In this document: positions 1-5,637 of the stretch, piece by piece
Layout: every line of letters begins with the position of its first letter
How positions within the stretch are numbered: the first letter of the stretch is position 1
Assembly (NCBI GenBank): GCA_937906975.1
Contig: CALCUN010000157.1
Span: 1-6,073, forward strand
Source of the DNA: an uncultured Bacteroidales bacterium
GTDB taxonomy: Bacteria > Bacteroidota > Bacteroidia > Bacteroidales > P3
Length of the DNA stretch: 6,073 bases
Direction of reading: 5' to 3'
Program-made: the position numbers and the translations under genes
Notes under the pieces: model-generated
Told to the model about the DNA's origin: nothing
The model's input: the letters and a program-made list of their open reading frames with translations, nothing else
The model's database searches: none

Positions 1-265
1 TGCCTTTTTTACAACTTGCGTGTAGGGTAAATTGGCTTACTACCATTATTTCTCCTCCTATGTCTTCAACAGAAAGGTTCATTACTCCGTTTTCATCATC
101 GAATATTCGCATTTTGCAGATTTTTGCACTCAACCATTCTATGTCTTCTTCGGTGTCTATGTCTTCAATGCCTAAAAGTATCATCAATCCCTCATCTATG
201 TGAGAATAAATCTTGTCTTCTATTCTTAGGGTTGCGTATTTTACTTTTTGTATTACTGCTCTCAT
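1..265 (-). CDS. dtd: D-aminoacyl-tRNA deacylase (DTD), 3' end missing
   Basis: Hydrolyses the ester bond of D-aminoacyl-tRNAs such as D-Tyr-tRNA, recycling tRNA charged with the wrong enantiomer; it is cytoplasmic and homodimeric in known family members. The reverse complement starts MRAVIQKV at 265 and reads 88 codons before the window edge, about 60% of the usual length of roughly 150 residues. Visible hallmarks are the N-terminal MRAVIQ strand, the RIFDDENGVMNLS block at residues 53-65, and the catalytic SQFTL motif at 77-81 followed by a Lys-Lys-Gly. The C-terminal Gly-cisPro motif that gives chiral selectivity lies outside the window. The start is four bases after the rsgA stop, so the two are surely co-transcribed. 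In Bacteroides the same pair is, from memory, followed by a MazG-type pyrophosphohydrolase and deoC; that would be off the left edge here. Identity is near certain from sequence. Confidence 0.95.
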   Translation of the reverse strand, partial: MRAVIQKVKYATLRIEDKIYSHIDEGLMILLGIEDIDTEEDIEWLSAKICKMRIFDDENGVMNLSVEDIGGEIMVVSQFTLHASCKKG

Positions 266-269
266 CTTT

Positions 270-1211
270 TTATTTCGTTTTCCATTCTTCTTGTTGCACC
301 TCTTCGGTGTTTATTATGCTGATATAGTTTGTGTATCTTTCTTCTGAGATTTCTCCTTCTTCAACTGCTTGTTTTATTGCACAGCCTGGCTCGTGAATGT
401 GTGTGCAATTATAGAATTTGCATTCGGAAAGCAGACGTTTCATCTCTGGAAAGTAGAGTGCAACTTCTTCTTTTTTGAAATCAACCATACCAAAGGAACG
501 TATGCCTGGGGTATCTATTATGTCGGCTCCAAAATCGAGGTGATACATTTGTGCAAATGTTGTTGTGTGTCTGCCTTTTAGGCTGCTAAGTGATATTTCT
601 GCTGTTTTTAAGTCTAAGCCTGGTTGTAGTGCGTTTACTAATGCGCTTTTTCCTACTCCGGAATGTCCTGATAATAGGTTGATTTTACCTTGCATTTCGG
701 CTTTTAGGTTTTCTATTCCTTCTTTTGTGATTGCGGAAGTGTCAATACATTTATATCCTAAGGGCTCGTAAATGCTTTTTAAATAGTTTGAGTATTCTAT
801 TGTTTCGGGTTCGTAAAGGTCTATTTTGTTAAAAACTATTATGCAAGGGATTCCGTATGCTTCACAGGTGAGGAGAAATCTGTCTATAAAGCCTGTGCTT
901 GTTCTTGGTAAGACACAGGTTATTATCAATAAGGCTTGGTCAAGGTTTGAGGCGATTATGTGAGTTTGTTTTGAGAGTTTGGCTGATTTTCTTATGATAT
1001 AGTTCTTTCTTGGCTCTATTTTGCAAATCAATCCTTGAGAGGTTTCTGTTTCAGGTATGTATTCTACTCTGTCGCCTACGGCAATAGGGTTTGTGGACTT
1101 AATTCCACTGATTTTAAACTTGCCTTTTATGTAACAATTCTCTTCTTTTCCTTCTTCATCTCTAACGATGTAGTTGCTTCCTGTGGTCTTTATTACAATG
1201 CCTTTTTTCAT
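270..1211 (-). CDS. rsgA: Small ribosomal subunit biogenesis GTPase RsgA
   Basis: A 313-residue circularly permuted GTPase that checks late maturation of the 30S subunit near the decoding centre. Residues 1-70 form the OB-fold RNA-binding domain. The G motifs appear in the permuted order that defines the family: G4 NKID at 128-131, G5 TSA at 158-160, Walker A GHSGVGKS at 182-189, G2 GRHTTT at 213-218, and G3 DTPG at 233-236. The C-terminal zinc site is intact, with Cys264, Cys269, His271 and Cys277 (C-x4-C-x-H-x5-C). Length is normal for the family. The ATG at 1211 is the only start that keeps the OB-fold strand MKKGIVIK; no Shine-Dalgarno is evident, as usual in Bacteroidota. It is the first gene of a minus-strand unit with dtd and is divergent from lepA, itself a ribosome-linked GTPase. 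No defect is visible. Confidence 0.97.
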   Translation of the reverse strand: MKKGIVIKTTGSNYIVRDEEGKEENCYIKGKFKISGIKSTNPIAVGDRVEYIPETETSQGLICKIEPRKNYIIRKSAKLSKQTHIIASNLDQALLIITCVLPRTSTGFIDRFLLTCEAYGIPCIIVFNKIDLYEPETIEYSNYLKSIYEPLGYKCIDTSAITKEGIENLKAEMQGKINLLSGHSGVGKSALVNALQPGLDLKTAEISLSSLKGRHTTTFAQMYHLDFGADIIDTPGIRSFGMVDFKKEEVALYFPEMKRLLSECKFYNCTHIHEPGCAIKQAVEEGEISEERYTNYISIINTEEVQQEEWKTK

Positions 1212-1236
1212 TTATTTTTTCCCTTGTTTTGAGCCT

Positions 1237-1244
1237 CAAAGATA
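1237..1244 (-). promoter_or_regulatory. Predicted -7 element of the rsgA-dtd promoter
   Basis: On the minus strand these bases read TATCTTTG, an exact match to the Bacteroidota housekeeping -7 consensus TAnnTTTG. It lies 25 bases before the rsgA ATG, giving an inferred short leader of about 20 bases. The -33 element is poor: the nearest candidate, a CTG within TTATTCTG, sits about 16 bases upstream rather than the usual 19-21. The element is seen directly; the promoter function is inferred. Confidence 0.6.
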
Positions 1245-1285
1245 GTTTATTTTTTTATAACAGAATAAGTTTGCGTTTTTTTTTG

Positions 1286-1293
1286 TATTTTTG
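1286..1293 (+). promoter_or_regulatory. Predicted -7 element of the lepA operon promoter
   Basis: TATTTTTG matches the Bacteroidota -7 consensus TAnnTTTG exactly and lies 46 bases before the lepA ATG, so transcription would start near 1299 with a leader of about 40 bases. A run of nine T residues (1276-1284) lies immediately upstream. A TTTG at 1270-1273 resembles a -33 element but is only 12 bases away, against the expected 19-21, so the upstream half of the promoter is unclear. It would drive the whole plus-strand run, because no other good promoter is visible before 5638. Confidence 0.55.
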
Positions 1294-1316
1294 CCAAGAT
1301 GAGAAGTAGTGATTTA

Positions 1317-1338
1317 TATTAAAATATTGAATTTAATA
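1317..1338 (+). repeat. AT-only inverted repeat in the lepA leader
   Basis: TATTAAA at 1317-1323 and TTTAATA at 1332-1338 are perfect inverted copies separated by 8 bases, ending one base before the lepA start codon. As RNA this would be a weak seven-pair A-U stem. It could be a coincidence of AT-rich sequence; a role as operator or translation-damping hairpin is only a possibility. Confidence 0.2.
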
Positions 1339-1339
1339 G

Positions 1340-3127
1340 ATGAAAAATATTAGGAATTTTTGCATAATAGCTCATATTGATCATGGTAAAAGTACGTTGG
1401 CAGATAGATTGTTAGAGTTTACCAATACTATATCGCAAAGAGATATGGAGGCGCAAGTCTTAGACGATATGGATTTGGAAAAGGAGAGAGGGATTACTAT
1501 AAAGAGCCATGCAATTCAAATGAATTATAAATATGAAGGGCAAGAGTACAAATTAAATCTTATAGATACTCCCGGCCACGTGGACTTTTCTTATGAGGTT
1601 TCTCGTTCAATCGCTGCTTGCGAAGGAGCATTGCTAATTGTAGATGCAACACAAGGTATTCAAGCTCAAACAATCTCAAATTTATATCAAGCAATAGATA
1701 ATGATTTAGAGATTATTCCTATTCTAAACAAAATGGATTTACCTGCCGCTATGCCAGAGGAGGTAACGGATCAAATAGTTGATTTGATTGGTTGCAAGCC
1801 TGAGGATATTATTCCTGCGAGTGGAAAAACAGGAATGGGAATAGAAACAATTTTAGAAAGAATTATTAAAACTATTCCAGCACCAAAGGGAGAGCCGGAA
1901 GCACCTTTGCAGGCTTTGATTTTTGACTCTGTGTTCAATTCTTTTAGAGGAATTATTTCTTATTTTAGAATAATGAACGGAAGTATTAAAAAAGGCGATA
2001 AGGTTAAGTTTGTCAATACAGGAAGAGAGTACATTGCAGATGAAATAGGTGTTTTGGGATTGAAGTTAATACCAAAACAAACCCTTTCTTGCGGAGATGT
2101 GGGTTATATTATTTCGGGAATTAAAACTTCTTCTGAGGTTAAGGTTGGCGATACTATCACTTCGGTTGCTAATCCTTGTGAACAAGCAATTGATGGTTTT
2201 GAAAATGTGAAGCCAATGGTCTTTGCGGGAATTTATCCTGTGGATTCAGACGATTATGAAGAACTTAGAGCCTGCATAGAAAAGCTTCAACTTAATGATG
2301 CTTCACTAACCTTTGAGCCAGAAAGTTCTTTGGCTTTGGGATTCGGATTCCGTTGTGGTTTCTTAGGACTTTTACACATGGAAATCATACAAGAACGTTT
2401 GACAAGAGAGTTTAACATGGACGTTATCACAACTGTGCCAAATGTAAACTATAAAGTATATACCACAAAAGGCGAAGTAATTGATGTTTACAATCCATCA
2501 GGTTTGCCAGAGCCTAATTATATAGATTATATTGAAGAGCCATATATCCATGCTTCGATTATAACAAAAACAGAGTTTATTGGACCGGTTATGACTCTTT
2601 GTATAGATAAGCGAGGCATACTAAAAAATCAACATTATATTTCAACTGATAGAGTAGAAATTACTTTTGAATTGCCATTGGGCGAAGTTGTGTTTGATTT
2701 CTATGATAAATTGAAATCTATCTCGAAGGGCTATGCTTCTTTTGACTATCACCCTTGCGGATTTCAACGTTCCAAATTAGTAAAATTAGAAATTCTTTTA
2801 AATGGCGATGGAGTAGATGCTTTATCTACTTTGACACACTTTGATAATGCTTATCCTTTGGGACGAAGAATGTGTGAAAAATTAAAAGAACTTATCCCAA
2901 GACAACAATTTGATATAGCTGTGCAAGCAGCAATAGGTTCAAAAATTATAGCACGAGAAACCGTAAAAGCGGTAAGAAAAGACGTAACAGCAAAATGTTA
3001 TGGAGGAGATATTTCTCGTAAAAGAAAATTGTTAGAAAAACAAAAAGAAGGAAAGAAAAGAATGCGTCAAGTAGGAAATGTTGAGGTTCCTCAATCGGCA
3101 TTCCTTGCAGTTTTAAAACTTGATTAA
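1340..3127 (+). CDS. lepA: Elongation factor 4 (LepA), ribosome-bound GTPase
   Basis: A 595-residue translational GTPase that can back-translocate ribosomes in vitro and is linked to initiation and 30S assembly in vivo. The GTPase domain holds G1 AHIDHGKST at 11-19, switch I around 47-56 ([10 protein letters not shown]), G3 DTPGH at 76-80 with the catalytic His80, G4 NKMD at 130-133, and G5 SGKTG at 161-165. EF-G-like domains II, III and V follow; EF-G domain IV is absent, as expected. The lysine- and arginine-rich LepA-specific tail is complete, from about 555-575 to the terminal [13 protein letters not shown]. Length is normal, and MKNIRNF is the conserved start, without a Shine-Dalgarno. 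It opens the plus-strand run, 128 bases from the divergent rsgA. An 18-base A-rich gap with no hairpin separates it from the next gene, so read-through is likely. Identity is certain. Confidence 0.98.
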   Translation: MKNIRNFCIIAHIDHGKSTLADRLLEFTNTISQRDMEAQVLDDMDLEKERGITIKSHAIQMNYKYEGQEYKLNLIDTPGHVDFSYEVSRSIAACEGALLIVDATQGIQAQTISNLYQAIDNDLEIIPILNKMDLPAAMPEEVTDQIVDLIGCKPEDIIPASGKTGMGIETILERIIKTIPAPKGEPEAPLQALIFDSVFNSFRGIISYFRIMNGSIKKGDKVKFVNTGREYIADEIGVLGLKLIPKQTLSCGDVGYIISGIKTSSEVKVGDTITSVANPCEQAIDGFENVKPMVFAGIYPVDSDDYEELRACIEKLQLNDASLTFEPESSLALGFGFRCGFLGLLHMEIIQERLTREFNMDVITTVPNVNYKVYTTKGEVIDVYNPSGLPEPNYIDYIEEPYIHASIITKTEFIGPVMTLCIDKRGILKNQHYISTDRVEITFELPLGEVVFDFYDKLKSISKGYASFDYHPCGFQRSKLVKLEILLNGDGVDALSTLTHFDNAYPLGRRMCEKLKELIPRQQFDIAVQAAIGSKIIARETVKAVRKDVTAKCYGGDISRKRKLLEKQKEGKKRMRQVGNVEVPQSAFLAVLKLD

Positions 3128-3145
3128 AAAATAAAAAAAAGAGAT

Positions 3146-3694
3146 ATGTCAGAATTATTAGTATTTATCTTAATTATTGTTGCCTTAGTTGTTATACTTA
3201 TAGTATTTCTTTATCAAAACAACTCAACAGTTAAGACTTTTGTAGAAAACGAGCAAAAGAAAACAATTCTTGAAATACAAAAAATTCAAGAAAGCGAAGT
3301 AAGAAAAGTTGTAACTCCTATTCAACTTCAAGCTTACGAACGTTTAGTTCTTTTTTTAGAAAGAATGACTCCAAACAACTTAGTTTTGCGTTGCTATCAA
3401 GCAGGAATGACAACTCAACTCTTAAAAGACGTAATGATACAAAACATAAGAGATGAGTTTGAACACAATCTATCGCAACAACTCTATATTTCAGAGCAAG
3501 CATGGATATATATCAAAAACGCAAAAGAAGATATGATAAATACAATCAACTCAATACAACCAAAAAGCAAAGAAGAACAATTAACACCTACTGCTTTTGC
3601 GGGAGCATTGTTTGAGTTGTTGGCAGGAAGAGAAAGTCAAATAGAATTAGCACAAGACTTCTTAAAGAAAGAAATACAACAAAAGTTTCAATAA
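3146..3694 (+). CDS. Single-pass membrane protein, probable DUF7935 family
   Basis: Function unknown. The 182-residue protein begins with a hydrophobic helix at about 4-23 (LLVFILIIVALVVILIVFLY) having almost no charge before it, followed directly by a polar, charged helical region at 28-56 that could form a coiled coil. The core at 57-135 has a recognisable pattern: LQAYERLVLFLERM (61-74), then EFEHNLSQQLYIS (104-116) and AWIYIKNAKEDM (119-130). I recall this pattern in short Bacteroidota proteins with one N-terminal membrane helix, now called DUF7935; the assignment is from memory. There is no signal-peptidase site or lipobox, so the helix is probably a stable anchor with the rest in the cytoplasm. 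It is 18 bases after lepA, and its TAA abuts the ATG of the DRTGG protein, which suggests translational coupling and perhaps shared function. Confidence 0.75.
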   Translation: MSELLVFILIIVALVVILIVFLYQNNSTVKTFVENEQKKTILEIQKIQESEVRKVVTPIQLQAYERLVLFLERMTPNNLVLRCYQAGMTTQLLKDVMIQNIRDEFEHNLSQQLYISEQAWIYIKNAKEDMINTINSIQPKSKEEQLTPTAFAGALFELLAGRESQIELAQDFLKKEIQQKFQ

Positions 3695-4027
3695 ATGAAC
3701 TTGCGTGAGCTTGTCAAAAGGTTAAATCTTAAAGTCTTTTCTTGCGAAAATCTTTTAGAAAGAGAATTTGAAGGAGTTTATGTCTGCGATTTGTTAAGCG
3801 ATGTATTAGGAAATGCAAAGCCTAAACAAATTTGGATAACCTTGCAAACTCACAAAAATATCTTAGCAATCGCACAGCTAAAAGAGTTATCGGCAATAAT
3901 TTTAGTTAAAGGACTTGAACCAAATCAAGATACAATTTTGAAAGCCGAAGAAGAGAAAATAATTCTCTTAGGTTCAGAAAAAGAAACCTTTGATTTAGCG
4001 GGAGATTTGCGTGATATATTTTGCTAA
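3695..4027 (+). CDS. Stand-alone DRTGG-type domain protein
   Basis: A 110-residue protein consisting of one domain related to the N-terminal part of HPr kinase/phosphorylase and to the DRTGG domain that also accompanies CBS domains and phosphotransacetylase. The visible pattern is MNLRELVKRLNLKVFS (1-16), GVYVCDLLSDVLGNAK (27-42), IWITLQTHKNILAIAQLKEL (47-66) and AIILVKGLEPNQDTILKAEE (67-86). The literal DRTGG residues are not present, as in other short relatives. There is no kinase domain, membrane segment or signal peptide. In Clostridia and Thermotogae similar small proteins occur beside a GHKL ATPase, a PHP-type phosphoesterase and [FeFe]-hydrogenase subunits, and a GHKL ATPase also follows here 11 bases downstream. 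The role is probably ligand sensing or binding to that ATPase; this is inference. It is coupled to the upstream gene by a TAAATG junction. Confidence 0.8.
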   Translation: MNLRELVKRLNLKVFSCENLLEREFEGVYVCDLLSDVLGNAKPKQIWITLQTHKNILAIAQLKELSAIILVKGLEPNQDTILKAEEEKIILLGSEKETFDLAGDLRDIFC

Positions 4028-4038
4028 AGCTAAGAAAA

Positions 4039-4587
4039 ATGAAGACCCTTGCTTTATACCTTTTTGAGATACTTTCAAATTCTGTTTTTTATGGAGCAAA
4101 TCAAATAGAAATAACAGTAAAAGACAGCCCGAAAGAAAACATTTATTTGTTTGAAGTAAAGGATAACGGCAACGGAATAAAGAAAGAAGATATAGAAAAT
4201 GTAACAGATGCGTTTTTTACAAGTCGTTCTACTCGCAAAGTCGGATTAGGCTTAGCCCTAACAAAGATGAAAGCCGAGCAATGCCAAGGAGATTTAGAGA
4301 TAGAAAGCACATACGGAAAGGGGACAAAGGTTAAGTTTTGGTTTATGCACAATCACATTGACCGACCTCCATTAGGAGAGATTGAAGAGGTGATTATGCT
4401 GAGTGCAACAATGAAAGAAAACATAAACTTAAAGTATGTGCATATTACAGACAAGGGAGAATATATTTTTGACACAAAAGAAATAAGAAAAACATTAGAT
4501 GAGGTGGCTATTGAGGAGATAAAAATCATAAAAGCCCTCAAAGAAATGATAAAAACAAACTTAGAAGAAATATCAGTAAACGAATAA
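4039..4587 (+). CDS. GHKL-type ATP-binding protein (histidine-kinase-like ATPase domain only)
   Basis: A 182-residue soluble protein with a Bergerat-fold ATPase domain: N box with Glu10 and Asn14 (FEILSNS), G1 DNGNG at 42-46, an FFTSR segment at 59-63 resembling the F box, G2 GLGLAL at 69-74, and GKGT at 93-96. No dimerisation/phosphoacceptor-His domain, sensor domain or membrane segment precedes it, so it is not a classical sensor kinase; anti-sigma-type Ser kinase or a non-kinase ATP switch are alternatives. A tail at about 104-182, beginning NHIDRPPLG and holding FDTKEIRKTL, resembles the tail of the GHKL proteins that sit beside DRTGG proteins and [FeFe]-hydrogenases in Clostridia. I chose ATG 4039 because MKTLALYLFEIL matches the usual family start (MKELALHILDI-like). 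An in-frame TTG at 4021 would add six residues and overlap the upstream stop. It probably works with the preceding DRTGG protein. Confidence 0.85.
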   Translation: MKTLALYLFEILSNSVFYGANQIEITVKDSPKENIYLFEVKDNGNGIKKEDIENVTDAFFTSRSTRKVGLGLALTKMKAEQCQGDLEIESTYGKGTKVKFWFMHNHIDRPPLGEIEEVIMLSATMKENINLKYVHITDKGEYIFDTKEIRKTLDEVAIEEIKIIKALKEMIKTNLEEISVNE

Positions 4588-4600
4588 AAAATATAAAACA

Positions 4601-5047
4601 ATGAGTTTAGAAGAAAAAATAAATGCTGACATTAAAGCCTCAATGTTAGCAAAAGATAAAAGAAAGTTAGAAGCATTAAGAGCCGTAAAATCTGCACTTT
4701 TATTATTAAAAACAAACGGCACAGGTAAAGAAATCACAGAAGAAGACGAAATAACACTTTTACAACGCTTAGTAAAACAAAGAAAAGAGTCAGCCTCACT
4801 TTATAAAGAACAAGGAAGAGAAGACCTTTATGAAGAAGAATTTTATCAACAAGGCATAATAGAAGCATATCTTCCAGAACAACTAAGCGAAGAAGAAGTA
4901 ACAGAAACTTTAAAGCAAATAATAGCAGATACACAAGCCACTTCAATGAAAGATATGGGTAAAGTAATGGGACAAGCTCAAAAAATATTTGCAGGAAGAG
5001 CCGATAACAAACTTGTATCTACCTTAGTAAAACAACTTTTATCATAA
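4601..5047 (+). CDS. GatB/YqeY domain protein
   Basis: A 148-residue, lysine- and glutamate-rich helical protein of the YqeY family, which resembles the C-terminal tail of the GatB subunit of tRNA-dependent amidotransferase, the part that holds tRNA. A direct role for stand-alone YqeY in tRNA-dependent amidation is not established. Diagnostic blocks are LEALRAVKSALLLLK at 23-37, LVKQRKESASLYKEQGREDL at 57-76, YLPEQLSEEE at 90-99, and the terminal MGKVMG with GRADNKLVS at 119-140. Length is normal for the family. The start follows a 13-base A-rich gap after the GHKL gene. Its stop abuts the next ATG. In many Bacteroidota this gene follows ftsZ, as I recall, so its place here appears to reflect rearrangement. 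Confidence 0.93.
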   Translation: MSLEEKINADIKASMLAKDKRKLEALRAVKSALLLLKTNGTGKEITEEDEITLLQRLVKQRKESASLYKEQGREDLYEEEFYQQGIIEAYLPEQLSEEEVTETLKQIIADTQATSMKDMGKVMGQAQKIFAGRADNKLVSTLVKQLLS

Positions 5048-5635
5048 ATGAGAAAATCTATTCTAAGCCTTACTTTAACGATACTTGTACTTTGCTTTTT
5101 TGCTTCTTGCGTTTCTACCAAGAAAACCGCAGTCCCAGAAGTTATAGAAAAGGAAAGTGCTTACAAGACTTTCACTGCTCGATACAAAGGCAATTATAAT
5201 GGAATCCCTTTTAAGGTTCAGTTTAGGGTTAAGCACGATAGTGTTATTTGGTGTAGTCTTAGTGCTTTGTCAATGGAGGCAGGCAGAATGCTTATCACTA
5301 ATGATAGTTTGTTTGTAATGGATAAAATCAACAAACAAGCCTATAAATTTTCTAAAAACGAAGTTGCCTCTTATGTAAACGAGGATTTGAATAATAAATC
5401 TTTGGAACATATCATTTTAGACACAATCCCTTTGAATAAACACTTGATATTTAAAACCAAACCTTCCATTGAATTAAAGATAAACAAGACTTACGAAAAC
5501 GACTTGCGCAATTTCAAAATAGAAGCCTTGTTAAATAAGTCTGAATACAAACTTAATCTTTTGCAAGAAGGATTAGAATACGACAAAACACAACAATATC
5601 CTTTTAATATACCATCTTCTTTCAAAGTAAATTAG
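5048..5635 (+). CDS. DUF4292 family lipoprotein
   Basis: A 195-residue predicted lipoprotein. Residues 1-20 are a signal peptide (MRK, then a hydrophobic core) ending in the lipobox FASC, so Cys21 would be lipidated and the protein placed on a periplasm-facing membrane surface, probably the outer membrane. The mature part begins with a Ser/Thr/Lys-rich linker and then shows the DUF4292 pattern: TARYKGNYNG (43-52), a DSVIWCSLSAL block at 64-74, then EAGRMLITNDSLFVMDKINK at 77-96. The domain is thought to share the LolA/LolB-like half-barrel, which suggests lipid or lipoprotein handling; the exact role is not known. The C-terminal half looks compact compared with relatives I recall, but it ends in a normal stop and shows no frameshift. 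Its ATG abuts the yqeY stop (TAAATG), and the ABC-F gene follows after two bases. The usual murein-hydrolase neighbour is absent. Confidence 0.85.
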   Translation: MRKSILSLTLTILVLCFFASCVSTKKTAVPEVIEKESAYKTFTARYKGNYNGIPFKVQFRVKHDSVIWCSLSALSMEAGRMLITNDSLFVMDKINKQAYKFSKNEVASYVNEDLNNKSLEHIILDTIPLNKHLIFKTKPSIELKINKTYENDLRNFKIEALLNKSEYKLNLLQEGLEYDKTQQYPFNIPSSFKVN

Positions 5636-5637
5636 CA

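Noticed and set aside
124..327. Open frame on the plus strand opposite dtd and the rsgA end
   Set aside because: Cys/Leu/Phe-rich translation that is the antisense of two clearly identified genes; no family resemblance.
3128..3145. Terminator after lepA
   Set aside because: The gap is A-rich without any inverted repeat, so no intrinsic terminator is supported.
4021..4038. Upstream in-frame TTG start for the GHKL ATPase gene
   Set aside because: It would add MLKLRK and overlap the DRTGG stop. The ATG at 4039 gives an N-terminus that fits the family better, and TTG starts are rare.
4464..4471. TATTTTTG inside the GHKL gene as an internal promoter for yqeY
   Set aside because: Matches the -7 consensus but lies 130 bases before yqeY within coding sequence, with no -33-like TTG at the right distance; expected by chance in AT-rich DNA.
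4353..4601. 82-codon minus-strand open frame opposite the GHKL gene
   Set aside because: Hydrophobic low-complexity translation typical of the antisense of an A-rich gene; the opposite strand encodes a recognised protein.
4734..4946. 70-codon minus-strand open frame opposite yqeY, looks like a membrane peptide
   Set aside because: Almost only Leu, Val and Phe, produced by reading Lys/Glu codons in antisense; yqeY is certain on the other strand.
3128..5047. Very A-rich coding strand as a sign of horizontal transfer
   Set aside because: The proteins are rich in Lys, Glu, Gln and Asn, and the A-rich trend already begins in the second half of lepA, so there is no sharp border or flanking mobile-element signal.
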